Positions 24,705-34,725 of a DNA stretch of 64,000 nucleotides are shown piece by piece. The translations under genes and the position numbers were made by a program. Numbering within the stretch: position 1 is the stretch's first letter; each line of letters opens with the position of its first letter. The stretch is taken from positions 558,001 to 622,000 of the forward strand of contig OY970235.1 of NCBI GenBank assembly GCA_963714145.1. Direction: 5' to 3'. The notes under the pieces were generated by a model. That model was not told the origin of the DNA. It ran no database searches and worked only from the letters and a program-made list of their open reading frames with translations. This DNA comes from JBBWZH01 sp035544115. Lineage in GTDB: Bacteria > Actinomycetota > Actinomycetes > Mycobacteriales > CADCTP01.

Positions 24705-25757
24705 ATGGCAGCGGTCCGGCAACGTGCCGGCAGGTCCGGATCGGCTGGCGGTGCCGGGTCGGGTGGCGGTGCCGGGGCGGCCGGGCGGGCCGGTGTGGTC
24801 CGGGGCGGCGCGGGCGGCGGTCTCGGCCTGCGGGTCTGGGTCGCGCTCGGCGTGGTCTACGTCGTCTGGGGCTCGACCTACCTGGCGATCAAGTTCACGG
24901 TCGACACGATGCCGGCACTGCTGCATGCGGCGGTCCGGTTCACCCTGGCCGGGCTGATCCTGCTGGCCGGCGTCGTCGCGGTGCGTGGCCGGGCGGCGCT
25001 GCGGGTGACCCGGGGCCAGCTGATCACCGCCGCCGCCTCCGGGATCCTGCTGCTGACCGGCGGCAACGGGCTGGTGTCGATCGGCGAGGAGCGGGTGCCG
25101 TCCAGCGTCGCCGCGCTCATCGTCGCCTCGGTGCCGCTGTGGATCGTGGTGCTGCGGGCCGCGCTGCGCGACCGTCCGGTGCGGGCGACCGCGTTCGGCG
25201 TGCTGGTGGGGTTCGCCGGCGTGGCGCTGCTGATGCTGCCCGGCGGTGGCGGCGGGTTCGACGTCGGGTACGCGGCGCTCATCCTGGTCGCCTCGCTGTC
25301 CTGGTCGATCGGCTCGCTGCTGGTGGCCAAGCGGCCGGTCCCGGCCGACCCGCTGGTGCTCAGCGCGGTGCAGATGCTGGCCGGCGGGGTGGTGCTGTTC
25401 GTCCTGTCGGCCGGGCGGGGCGAGTTCTCCGGGTTCGACGCCGGGCAGGTCTCGGTCAAGTCCTGGCTGGCGCTGGTCTACCTGATCGTGTTCGGCTCGC
25501 TGCTGGCGTTCAGCGCGTTCGTCTGGCTGCTCGGCCAGGCCCCGGTCTCGGTGGTGGCGACCTACGCGTACGTGAACCCGGCGGTCGCGGTGCTGCTCGG
25601 CGTGCTGTTCGCGGGGGAGCGGCCGGCCGCCCTGACCTTCGCCGGCGGCCTGCTGATCCTGGTCGCGGTCGCCCTGGTGGTCACCGCCGAGGGCCGGGCC
25701 CGGCGCGCCGCCCGCGCCACCGGGCAACCCGAGCCGGCCGACGACCTCGCCGCCTGA
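24705..25757 (+). CDS. EamA/DMT family transporter
   Basis: A 350-residue membrane protein with ten helices in two EamA repeats. The family start YVVWGSTYLAIKFTVDTMPA follows a Gly/Ala-rich leader of about 45 residues. The second repeat includes SWSIGSLLVAKR, and YAYVNPAVAVLLGVLFAGE is the typical end motif. It resembles YedA/RhaT-type metabolite exporters. ATG 24705 has GAGGGGAG upstream. It stands alone between the conservon and the glycosylase gene. Substrate unknown. Confidence 0.92.
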   Translation: MAAVRQRAGRSGSAGGAGSGGGAGAAGRAGVVRGGAGGGLGLRVWVALGVVYVVWGSTYLAIKFTVDTMPALLHAAVRFTLAGLILLAGVVAVRGRAALRVTRGQLITAAASGILLLTGGNGLVSIGEERVPSSVAALIVASVPLWIVVLRAALRDRPVRATAFGVLVGFAGVALLMLPGGGGGFDVGYAALILVASLSWSIGSLLVAKRPVPADPLVLSAVQMLAGGVVLFVLSAGRGEFSGFDAGQVSVKSWLALVYLIVFGSLLAFSAFVWLLGQAPVSVVATYAYVNPAVAVLLGVLFAGERPAALTFAGGLLILVAVALVVTAEGRARRAARATGQPEPADDLAA

Positions 25758-25887
25758 CGGCGGCCCGAGCTACCCGAGCGCCTGGCCGGCCGCGCGATCC
25801 GGACGCCCGGGCGCCGGTGGCCGGAGCGGATCCGGGCGTCCGGAGCGGCCGGACGGAATTGTCGGTGGTGTCTGCGACGATCGGGTC

Positions 25888-27108
25888 GTGAAGCCAGCGA
25901 CCTTGTCTCCGGCGCAGGCCCGCCGCATCGCGCTCGCGGCGCAGGGCTTTGCCGACCCGCGTCCGGCCGGCAAGGTCGACGTCCGGCACCTGCGCCGGGT
26001 GCTCGACCGGGTCGGCCTGCTGCAGATCGACTCGGTGAACGTGCTGTCCCGCTCGCACTACCTGCCGGTGTTCGCCCGGCTCGGGCCGTACCCGCGGGAG
26101 CTGCTCGACCGGTTCGCCTGGGGCCAGCAGCGCGAGCTGTTCGAATACTGGGCGCACGAGGCCTCGCTGCTGCCGCTGCGGCTGCACCCGTTCCTGCGCT
26201 GGCGGATGGAGCGGGCCACCCTGGACGCCTGGGGGGCGATGGTCCGGATCTCCCAGGAGAGCCCCGGGTTCGTGGAGAAGGTGCGCGCGCTGGTGGCCGA
26301 ACAGGGCCCGATCGGGGCCGGCGCGCTCGGCACCCCGCGGCCGAACCGGCCCGGCAGCATGTGGAACTGGCACGACGGCAAGGTCGCGATGGAGTGGCTG
26401 TTCTACCGCGGCGAGGTCACCGCGGCCGGCCGGCCCAACTTCGAGCGGCTGTACGACCTGACCGAGCGGGTGCTGCCGGCCGAGGTCCTGACCGCGCCGA
26501 CGCCCACCGTGGCCGAGGCGCACCGGGAGCTGATCCGGGTCGCCGCCCGGGCGCACGGCGTCGCCACCGAGCCCGACCTGCGCGACTACTTCCGGCTGAA
26601 ACCGGCCGCGTCCCGGGCCGCGGTGGCCGAGCTGGTGGAGGCCGGCGAGCTGGAGCCGGTGACGGTCCCCGGCTGGCGGCACCCGGCGTACCTGTGGCCG
26701 GCGGCCAAGCTGCCGCGGCGGGTCAGCGCCCGGGCGCTGCTGTCCCCGTTCGACTCGCTGATCTGGGAGCGCGACCGCACCGAGCGGTTGTTCGACTTCC
26801 GGTACCGGATCGAGATCTACACCCCGGCCGAGAAGCGGATGTACGGCTACTACGTGCTGCCGTTCCTGCTGGGCGAGCACCTGGTCGGCCGGGTCGACCT
26901 GAAGGCCGACCGGAAGGCCGGCGTGCTGCGGGTGCAGGCCGCGTACGGGGAGGACCGGCTGCCGCCGGGAGCGGTCGCCGAGGAGTTGGCCGCCGAACTG
27001 GCCGACATGGCCGGCTGGCTCGGCCTGGACGGTGTCCTGGTCGTCGGCCGCGGCGACCTCGCCCGCGAACTCACGGCGGCCGTCGCCCACCTGGACGCCC
27101 CCGGCTGA
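25888..27108 (+). CDS. AlkZ/YcaQ-like winged-helix DNA glycosylase
   Basis: A 406-residue HTH_42 superfamily protein. Members unhook interstrand crosslinks or remove alkylated bases. The catalytic Q-x-D motif is present as LLQIDSVNVLSRSHYL near residue 50, followed by YWAHEASLLPL. The three tandem winged-helix units end in SPFDSLIWERDRTERLFDF and YYVLPFLLGEHLVGRVDLK, both diagnostic. GTG 25888 is used. In Streptomyces a relative (AlkZ) protects producers of azinomycin; many actinobacteria carry paralogs without a linked toxin, as here. Confidence 0.9.
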   Translation: MKPATLSPAQARRIALAAQGFADPRPAGKVDVRHLRRVLDRVGLLQIDSVNVLSRSHYLPVFARLGPYPRELLDRFAWGQQRELFEYWAHEASLLPLRLHPFLRWRMERATLDAWGAMVRISQESPGFVEKVRALVAEQGPIGAGALGTPRPNRPGSMWNWHDGKVAMEWLFYRGEVTAAGRPNFERLYDLTERVLPAEVLTAPTPTVAEAHRELIRVAARAHGVATEPDLRDYFRLKPAASRAAVAELVEAGELEPVTVPGWRHPAYLWPAAKLPRRVSARALLSPFDSLIWERDRTERLFDFRYRIEIYTPAEKRMYGYYVLPFLLGEHLVGRVDLKADRKAGVLRVQAAYGEDRLPPGAVAEELAAELADMAGWLGLDGVLVVGRGDLARELTAAVAHLDAPG

Positions 27109-27256
27109 CACCACCGGCCGGCTGGTTCGGGCGACGTCGCCGCCCCGAGCGGCGGGTGCCGTCGGGGCGGGACGTGGCTCGGCTGGCGGGTGGGCGGGCC
27201 GGCCGGGCCAGGCCGGGGGTCGGGTAACAGGGGCGGTCGGGCTGGGTGCGGTCGGG

Positions 27257-28087
27257 TCAGGCGGCGTCGGCGCGGCCGACCGCACGGGTGATCAGGATGT
27301 TGCCGCTGACCGTCTTCGCCTTGACCTCGACGGCGCTGCCCTCGGCCGGTGCGGAGTCCTCGATCGGCAGGTCGGACTTGGTCCGGCCGCTGACCGTGAA
27401 CAGGTCCAGCTTGGCGATCGAGCCGGGCCGGACGCCGATCCGCAGGTCACCGGACGCGGTGGTCAGCTCGACCCGGCCGCGGCTGACCTCGTCCACCGAG
27501 ATGTCGCTGGACGCGGACTTCACCGACACGGACCCGCCGGCGGTGCCGATCTCCACCTTCCCGCTGGCCACGTGCACCTCGACGTCGCCGGCGGCCGCGC
27601 CGACCCGGATCGCGCCCGACGCGGTGTGCGCCTCGACCCGGCCGGCCTGGCCGAGCCGGACCGAGCCGCTGGCGGCCCGGATCTCGACCAGGCCGGTGAC
27701 CTCGTCCGCGTCCACCCAGCCGCTGGCGGTCTGCACCCGCAGGTCGGCGAACCGGCCGTGGCAGGTGCTGTCGGCCGAGGCGGACCGCAGCCGGACCCCG
27801 GAGTCGGTCGGCACGGTGATGGTGACGGCCAGTTCGGTGCCGCGGCCGAACGTCATCCGCTTCTCCGGCGCGGCGACCGTGAGCCGGCGCGCGGACAGCT
27901 CGATCCGGGTCCGCTCGGCGGCGCTGCGGGACTCGCCGTTGTCCCGCAGCGCGCGCACCTCGACCGTGCTGGTGGCGGTGTCGGCCGCGGTGACCTCGAT
28001 GGTGCCGCTGAAGTTGCGTACCTCCAGCTCGACCGGACGGGGGGTGTCGAAGCTGCGGGTGATGGCGCCAGGCGTGGTGGCAGACAT
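27257..28087 (-). CDS. DUF4097 beta-repeat protein
   Basis: A 276-residue protein almost entirely made of short beta-strand repeats in which ASG, ASS and VSG turns recur about every 20 residues (VQTASGWVDADEVTG, IRAASGSVRLGQAGR, AHTASGAIRVGAAAG, VHVASGKVEIGTAGG). This fits a right-handed beta-solenoid. No signal peptide or membrane helix is visible, so it appears cytoplasmic. Ribosome binding site GAGAGGAAC. It lies 62 bases downstream of the ribbon-helix-helix gene and is probably its operon partner and target of its control. Function unknown. Confidence 0.88.
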   Translation of the reverse strand: MSATTPGAITRSFDTPRPVELEVRNFSGTIEVTAADTATSTVEVRALRDNGESRSAAERTRIELSARRLTVAAPEKRMTFGRGTELAVTITVPTDSGVRLRSASADSTCHGRFADLRVQTASGWVDADEVTGLVEIRAASGSVRLGQAGRVEAHTASGAIRVGAAAGDVEVHVASGKVEIGTAGGSVSVKSASSDISVDEVSRGRVELTTASGDLRIGVRPGSIAKLDLFTVSGRTKSDLPIEDSAPAEGSAVEVKAKTVSGNILITRAVGRADAA

Positions 28088-28149
28088 GGGGGTTCCTCTC
28101 GGTAGCCGTGGGGTGGGGCGGGTCGGTAGCCGTGGGTGGGGCGGGCGGA

Positions 28150-28611
28150 TCAGCCGCGGGCGTAGCCGGTGATGCGCCGGCCGCTGCGTGGGTTGGGGGC
28201 GTGGTCGAGGGCCCGGGCGATGACCCGGACCAGCCAGGTGTTCACCGACAGGGCTTCTTTGGTGGCCGCCTCCTCGAGCCGAACCTTGATCGACTCGGGC
28301 AGCCGGAGGGTGATCCGGACGGTGCCGGCGGCCTCGTCCGCCGCCGGTGGGGCCGGCGGCGGCTCGGTGGCGGCCGACTGGACCACCACCCGCGGCTCCC
28401 GGCCGTGCAGCCGGACCTCCACCGTCGGACCGTCCAGCGCGTCGGTCACCTCGGCGGCGACCGCGGTCAGCGCGTCCATGATGGCCAGCCGGGCGGCCGG
28501 CTCCAGCGCGTTCGCCAGCAGTTCGGCGACCCGCTGGGTCTCGGCCGAGCCGGCGGCGGCAGCGGTGGCCAGGTCGCGGCGCAGGCCCTCGAGGTAGGGC
28601 GTCAGGTCCAT
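28150..28611 (-). CDS. Ribbon-helix-helix (HicB/CopG-like) regulator
   Basis: A 153-residue protein. The C-terminal part (TVRITLRLPESIKVRLEEAA, then EALSVNTWLVRVIARALD) is a ribbon-helix-helix DNA-binding domain. The N-terminal 70 residues are helical (VAELLANALEPAARLAIMDA) and an Ala/Pro linker joins them. This layout occurs in actinobacterial HicB-like proteins paired with DUF4097 genes. No HicA toxin is adjacent, so it acts as a regulator rather than an antitoxin. Phased GCGTCA half-sites overlap its own promoter. Confidence 0.88.
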   Translation of the reverse strand: MDLTPYLEGLRRDLATAAAAGSAETQRVAELLANALEPAARLAIMDALTAVAAEVTDALDGPTVEVRLHGREPRVVVQSAATEPPPAPPAADEAAGTVRITLRLPESIKVRLEEAATKEALSVNTWLVRVIARALDHAPNPRSGRRITGYARG

Positions 28612-28612
28612 G

Positions 28613-28663
28613 GCGTCACTATGACGTCATCTGCGGCGTCAGTCAAGCGTCAACCTGCTGTCA
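28613..28663. promoter_or_regulatory. Helically phased NNGTCA operator array of the RHH gene
   Basis: Half-sites GCGTCA (28613), ACGTCA (28624, inside the palindrome ATGACGTCAT), GCGTCA (28636), GCGTCA (28647) and a weaker CTGTCA (28658) occur at 11, 12, 11 and 11 base intervals in one orientation, starting two bases upstream of the start codon. A spacing of one helical turn is what cooperative binding of ribbon-helix-helix dimers to one DNA face would need. Confidence 0.75.
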
Positions 28664-28706
28664 TTACCGTGCTGACCTCGCGCATCGGACATGTGCCTGC
28701 CACAAA

Positions 28707-28724
28707 GGTCACGGACTGGTCACG
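28707..28724. promoter_or_regulatory. GGTCACG direct repeat upstream of the sugar ABC operon
   Basis: GGTCACG at 28707-28713 and again at 28718-28724, 11 bases apart, roughly 110 bases before the ATPase gene. It could be a regulator site for the operon. No LacI- or GntR-type gene lies nearby to test against. Confidence 0.3.
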
Positions 28725-28829
28725 AAAGCTGGCTTGTTGTCAGCGCGGTACTTGCAGCGTCGGCGCTGTGCGGTAAGACATGGATCACCGAGCAACGTGA
28801 CTTAGTTCCTCGCACAGACCGGAGCAGCG

Positions 28830-30109
<1,280 letters not shown>

Positions 30110-30113
<4 letters not shown>

Positions 30114-31444
30114 AGCACAGTACGAGGCTGGCCGCGGCTCTCGCCGGGCTGGCGCTCGCCGTTGCCGCCTGTGGCGGGGGCAACGACTCGGGCAGCGGGG
30201 GCGGCACCACGACCGCCGCTGGAAGCCCGTTTGCCGACCTTTCCGGCCAGACGATCGAGGTCGCCGGCGCGTGGGGCGGCTCGGAGCAGAAGTCATTCAC
30301 GGCGGTCTTGAACGACTTCCAGAGCAAGACCAAGGCGACCGTCAAGTACACCTCGTTCGGCGACAACCTGCAGGCCGTGCTCGGCCCGCGGGTCAAGGGC
30401 GGCAACCCGCCGGACGTGGCGTTCATGCCGAACGTCGGCATCCTGCAGCAGTTCGTCGCGCAGGGCACGCTCAAGCCGCTGTCCACGGACGCGACCGCTG
30501 AGCTCGACAAGAACTTCGCTCCGGTCTGGAAGACGCTGGCGACGGTCGACGGCAAGGTCTACGGCGTGGCCTTCAAGGGCGCCAACAAGTCCACCGTCTG
30601 GTACCGCACGAAGGCGTTCGACGACGCCGGTGTTTCCGAGCCGAAGACCTGGGACGAGTTCACCAAGGCGCTGCAGACGCTGTCCGACTCCGGCGTCGCG
30701 AACCCGCTCTCGGTCGGTGCCGGCGACGGCTGGACGCTGACCGACTGGTTCGAGAACGTCTACCTGCGGGTGGCCGGGCCGGAGAAGTACGACCAGCTGT
30801 CCAAGCACGAGCTCAAGTGGACCGACGACTCGGTCAAGAAGTCGCTGACCGTGCTCAGCCAGCTGTGGAGCAAGCAGAACCTGATCGTCGGCGGCCCGTC
30901 CGGCGCACTGCAGACGCTGTTCCCGCAGTCGGTCACCAACGTCTTCGGCGACAACCCGAAGGGCGCGGTGGTCTTCGAGGGCGACTTCGTCGCGACCAAC
31001 ATCGCGCAGGAGACGAAGTCCAAGGTCGGCACCGACGCCAGGTTCTTCGACTTCCCGTCGATCGACGGCTCGCCGACCGCGGTCGTCGGCGGCGCCGACA
31101 TCGCGGTGGCGATGAAGGACAACAAGGCCTCGCAGGAGTTCCTGAAGTACCTGGCGACGCCGGAGGCGGCGGCGATCTGGGCGAAGCTCGGCGGCTTCAC
31201 CTCGCCGAACAAGAACCTGGACGCGTCCAACTACTCGGACGAGACCACCCGCAAGTCGGCGCAGGCGCTGGTCGGCGCGGGCGACGCGTTCCGGTTCGAC
31301 ATGTCCGACCTCGCGCCGGGCGCGTTCGGTGGCACGGCGGGTTCCGGTGAATGGAAGATCCTGCAGGACTTCCTGGCCAAGCCGTCCGATGTGGACGGAA
31401 CCGCGCAGAAGCTGGAAACGGCCGCAGCGGCCGCGTTCAAGTAG
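30110..31444 (+). CDS. Sugar ABC transporter substrate-binding lipoprotein
   Basis: A 444-residue secreted lipoprotein. The signal peptide ends in the lipobox LAVAACGG with Cys at about residue 21, followed by a Gly/Ser/Thr linker. The mature part is a cluster-1 binding fold: IEVAGAWGGSEQKSFTAVLN, GNPPDVAFMPNVGILQQFV, then GVAFKGANKSTVWYRTKAFD and VFEGDFVATNI. It resembles alpha-glucoside (AglE-type) binding proteins. ATG 30110 overlaps the ATPase stop. The exact sugar cannot be read from the sequence. Confidence 0.94.
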
Positions 31445-31531
31445 TCCGAGGCCGGGTGGGTGGCCAGGCCGGCCACCCACCCGGTGTCCACTCAAGACTG
31501 TCCACAGCCGACCCGGGAGGCTGGTGTCGCA

Positions 31532-32902
31532 GTGAGCGAGATCGCGACTGGAGGCGGCTCGGCCGCCGTGGCGGCGCCACCGGCCGATCCGGAACCGCAG
31601 TCGCCCGAGAACGTCGGCGACCGGCCGTTCCTGACCTGGACCGTCATCGCGTTCCTGTTGCCGGCGGTACTGCTGCTCGGCGCGATCGTGATCTATCCGC
31701 TGCTCGCCACGATCAAGGGCAGCTTCTTCGACGCCGCCGGCAAGTCGTGGGTCGGGCTGCACAACTACAAGACCATGTTCACCTCGGACGCGACCCTCAC
31801 CGCGATCAAGAACAACGCCATCTGGGTGCTGATCGCGCCGCTGGCGGCGACCGCGATCGGGCTGGTCTTCGCGGTGCTGCTGGAGCGGGTCAAGTGGGCC
31901 ACCGCGTTCAAGCTGGTCGTCTTCATGCCGATGGCGATCTCGTTCCTGGCCGCCGGCATCATCTTCCGGCTGGTCTACGACGCCGACCCGGACCGCGGCC
32001 TGCTCAACGCGGCGGTGGTCGGTGTGCACGACATCTTCGCGCCCGCCTCGCACTATCCGAACGCCCGCCCGCGGGACACCCAACTGCTCCCGGCGGCGCC
32101 GGGCGGCGGGTTCCAGAGCTCGAAGACCTACAACCCGGGTGACACCGCCGAGCTCGGGCTGCTGGCCGTGCAGGCCGGCGACATCCCGAGCAGCGCGCAG
32201 GACGCGGCCGCGCCGACCGCGGCGCCGGACGCGGTCACCGGCACCATCTGGTTCGACTTCACCCGCGGCGGTGGGGGCGAGCCGAACCGGATCGACCCGG
32301 CCGAGAAGGGCCTGCCCAAGCTCCGGGTGGAGGCCGTGCGGGACGGGGCGGTGGTGGCCAAGGCCACCACCGACAACCAGGGCAGGTTCAGCCTCAGCGG
32401 GCTCGGCTCCGGCGGCGTCCAGCTGCGGCTGGCGGCGTCCAACTTCGGCGCCCCGTTCCACGGTTCCGACTGGCTCGGCCCCACCCTCGCCACCTGGTCG
32501 ATCATCGCGGCCTGGATCTGGATGTGGGCCGGCTTCGCGATGGTGCTGATCGCCGCCGGCCTGGCCGCGATCTCCCGGGAGGCGCTGGAGGCCGCCCGGG
32601 TGGACGGGGCCACCGAGTGGCAGGTCTTCAAACGGGTCACCGTGCCGCTGCTCAGCCCGGTGCTGCTGGTGGTGCTGGTCACCTTGGTGATCAACGTGCT
32701 CAAGATCTTCGACCTGGTCTTCGTGCTCGCGCCGCCGTCCTCGCAGGACGACGCGACGGTGCTGGCCCGGGAGATGTGGACGGCCACCTTCGGCGGCGCC
32801 AACGACCAGGGGCTGGGCAGCGCGCTGGCGATCTTCCTGTTCGTGCTGGTGCTGCCCGCGATGATCTTCAACATCCGCCGGTTCCGGCGTGACCAGGCCT
32901 AG
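31532..32902 (+). CDS. Sugar ABC permease with an inserted extracytoplasmic domain
   Basis: A 456-residue MalF/AglF-type permease. After an Ala/Pro-rich N-terminus come helices from about residue 35 (FLTWTVIAFLLPAVLLLGAI), and the EAA loop EAARVDGATEWQVFKRVTVP contacts the ATPase. Between helix 4 and helix 5, at residues about 171-308, lies an insert with a beta-sandwich look (GTIWFDFTRGGGGEPNRIDP, KLRVEAVRDGAVVAKATTDN, GRFSLSGLGSGGVQLRLAA), similar to carboxypeptidase-regulatory-like domains. It would face outward next to the binding protein. GTG 31532 is chosen; GGGAGG is 12 bases upstream. Confidence 0.9.
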   Translation: MSEIATGGGSAAVAAPPADPEPQSPENVGDRPFLTWTVIAFLLPAVLLLGAIVIYPLLATIKGSFFDAAGKSWVGLHNYKTMFTSDATLTAIKNNAIWVLIAPLAATAIGLVFAVLLERVKWATAFKLVVFMPMAISFLAAGIIFRLVYDADPDRGLLNAAVVGVHDIFAPASHYPNARPRDTQLLPAAPGGGFQSSKTYNPGDTAELGLLAVQAGDIPSSAQDAAAPTAAPDAVTGTIWFDFTRGGGGEPNRIDPAEKGLPKLRVEAVRDGAVVAKATTDNQGRFSLSGLGSGGVQLRLAASNFGAPFHGSDWLGPTLATWSIIAAWIWMWAGFAMVLIAAGLAAISREALEAARVDGATEWQVFKRVTVPLLSPVLLVVLVTLVINVLKIFDLVFVLAPPSSQDDATVLAREMWTATFGGANDQGLGSALAIFLFVLVLPAMIFNIRRFRRDQA

Positions 32903-32914
32903 GGGAGTGCAGCG

Positions 32915-33844
32915 ATGACGACGGCAACCGCCCCGGCGGCTGAGCGGCCGGCAGCCGGCGCACCGATCGGCAGCGACGCGGCCGGCACGCCGCGGCGCAG
33001 CCTGGCCACCCGGATCGTCACCCGGCTGGGCAGCGGCGTGGTGCAGGTGATCCTGGCCCTGGTCGCGATCTTCTGGCTGGTGCCGACCCTGGGCCTGCTG
33101 GTCTCCTCGCTGCGCAACGCCAGCGACAACGCCAACAACGGCTGGTGGCACGCGCTGACCGCGCCGTCCCAACTGACCTTCAACAACTACCAGAAGCTGC
33201 TGGACAACTCGACCCTGGTGCGGTCGTTCCTGAACACCGTGCTGATCACCGTGCCGGCCACGTTCCTCGTCGTGCTCATCGGCTCGCTCGCCGCGTACGC
33301 GTTCGCCTGGCTGGAGTTCCGCGGCCGGGACTGGGCGTTCATCGTCGTGGTGGCGCTGCTGGTGGTGCCGGTCCAGGTCGCCCTGTTCCCGGTGTCCACG
33401 CTGTACGGGCACATCGGGCTGTTCGGCACGATCCCCGGCGTGGTGCTGTTCCACGTCTCGTTCGGGTTGCCGTTCGCGATCTTCCTGCTGCGCAACTTCT
33501 TCGCCGGCATCCCGCGCGACCTGCTGGAGGCGGCCCGCATGGACGGCGCCAGCGAGGTGCGCATCTTCGTCCGGGTGATCCTGCCGCTGGGCCTGCCGGC
33601 GATCGCCTCGCTGGGCATCTTCCAGTTCCTCTGGGTCTGGAACGACCTGCTGGTCGCGCTGGTCTTCGCCGGTGGCAACGCGAAGCCGCTGACCGTCACG
33701 CTGCAGGAGCAGACCCGGGCGTTCTCCTCGAACATCGACGTCCTGGCGTCCGGCGCGTTCCTGTCCCTGATCGTGCCGCTGGTCGTGTTCTTCTCGTTCC
33801 AGCGCTACTTCGTGCAGGGCGTGCTGGCCGGCTCGGTCAAGTAG
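32915..33844 (+). CDS. Sugar ABC permease (MalG/AglG type)
   Basis: A 309-residue second permease subunit with six predicted helices, starting after a 35-residue polar N-terminus. The EAA motif is LLEAARMDGASEVRIFVRVI, and the ending FFSFQRYFVQGVLAGSVK is typical of MalG-type subunits. ATG 32915 is 12 bases behind the first permease gene with GGGGAG upstream. It completes the importer with the preceding three genes. No sugar-hydrolase or regulator gene adjoins. Confidence 0.95.
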   Translation: MTTATAPAAERPAAGAPIGSDAAGTPRRSLATRIVTRLGSGVVQVILALVAIFWLVPTLGLLVSSLRNASDNANNGWWHALTAPSQLTFNNYQKLLDNSTLVRSFLNTVLITVPATFLVVLIGSLAAYAFAWLEFRGRDWAFIVVVALLVVPVQVALFPVSTLYGHIGLFGTIPGVVLFHVSFGLPFAIFLLRNFFAGIPRDLLEAARMDGASEVRIFVRVILPLGLPAIASLGIFQFLWVWNDLLVALVFAGGNAKPLTVTLQEQTRAFSSNIDVLASGAFLSLIVPLVVFFSFQRYFVQGVLAGSVK

Positions 33845-33849
33845 GTAAC

Positions 33850-33855
33850 TAGAGT
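33850..33855 (+). promoter_or_regulatory. -10 element (TAGAGT) of a probable leaderless thyX promoter
   Basis: TAGAGT is followed by seven bases and then the thyX GTG, with no ribosome binding site between. This is the layout of a leaderless mRNA. It also separates thyX from the preceding ABC operon. Confidence 0.5.
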
Positions 33856-33862
33856 CGGACGG

Positions 33863-34612
33863 GTGCCCGCTACCGCCACCCCGACCGTCCGCGTCATCGC
33901 CTACACGCACTTCGACCCACCGGACGAGGTGCCCTGGCAGACCGACGCGGACGGCGGGCAGGCGCTGGCCGAGTTCGCCGGCCGGGCCTGCTACCAGTCC
34001 TGGGACAAGCCCAATCCGCGGACCGCCACCAACGCCGGCTACCTGCGGCACATCCTCGAGGTCGGTCACCTGTCCGTGCTGGAGCACGGCACGGTCACCT
34101 TCTACCTGACCGGGCTGTCCCGCTCGCTGACACACGAGCTGATCCGGCACCGGCACTTCTCGTACAGCCAGCTCTCCCAGCGGTACGTGGCCGGCCGGGA
34201 CGCGGCGATGGTCGAGCCGGCCGCGATCGCCGCCGACCCGGACCTGCACGCCCGCTTCGTGGCCGCGACCGAGGCCTCGCTGGCCGCGTACAACGAGCTG
34301 CTGGCGGGCCTGGAGCGGTTCGCCGGGGTGGCGAACGCGACGCTGCGCGGCAAGCAGGCCCGGCAGGCCGCCCGCGCCGTGCTGCCGAACGCGATCGAGA
34401 CCCGGATCGTGGTCACCGGCAACTACCGGGCCTGGCGGCACTTCGTCGCGATGCGGGCCACCGAGCACGCCGACGTGGAGATCCGCAGCCTGGCCATCGC
34501 CTGCCTGCGCGAGCTGGCCCGGGTGGCCCCGAACGTGTTCGCCGACTTCGAGATCACCCCGCTGCCGGACGGCACCGAGATCGCCGCCAGCCCGCTGGTC
34601 ACCGAGGGGTGA
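33863..34612 (+). CDS. thyX: Flavin-dependent thymidylate synthase
   Basis: Makes dTMP from dUMP with methylene-tetrahydrofolate and FAD/NADPH. The 249-residue protein carries the ThyX motif in LIRHRHFSYSQLSQRYV (RHRxxSxxxxSxR). SVLEHGTVTFYLTGLSRSL and ARAVLPNAIETRIVVTGNYR (split at RIVV) are further family blocks. GTG 33863 is supported by the -10 element just upstream. The thyX-dapA-rnj order is conserved in actinobacteria. Confidence 0.96.
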   Translation: MPATATPTVRVIAYTHFDPPDEVPWQTDADGGQALAEFAGRACYQSWDKPNPRTATNAGYLRHILEVGHLSVLEHGTVTFYLTGLSRSLTHELIRHRHFSYSQLSQRYVAGRDAAMVEPAAIAADPDLHARFVAATEASLAAYNELLAGLERFAGVANATLRGKQARQAARAVLPNAIETRIVVTGNYRAWRHFVAMRATEHADVEIRSLAIACLRELARVAPNVFADFEITPLPDGTEIAASPLVTEG

Positions 34613-34713
34613 GCCGGCGCACCGGTCGCAGCCGGCCGGGTACCGGCCCGGTCACCGGCGGTGAGCTAGATCGTCCGGGCCGGGCTGACCCCGCTCCGGA
34701 CGGGCGTCAGCGG

Positions 34714-34719
34714 TAGTTT
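34714..34719 (+). promoter_or_regulatory. -10 element (TAGTTT) of a probable leaderless dapA promoter
   Basis: TAGTTT, then six bases, then the dapA ATG, with no purine-rich ribosome binding site. Fits leaderless transcription of dapA-rnj. Confidence 0.5.
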
Positions 34720-34725
34720 GAGCAC

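Noticed and set aside
30293..34468. A 1391-codon minus-strand open frame across the sugar ABC operon and thyX
   Set aside because: It is the antisense of five well-supported genes; the translation is Arg/Gly/His/Gln-rich with no domain, typical of the wobble-complement frame in high-GC DNA.
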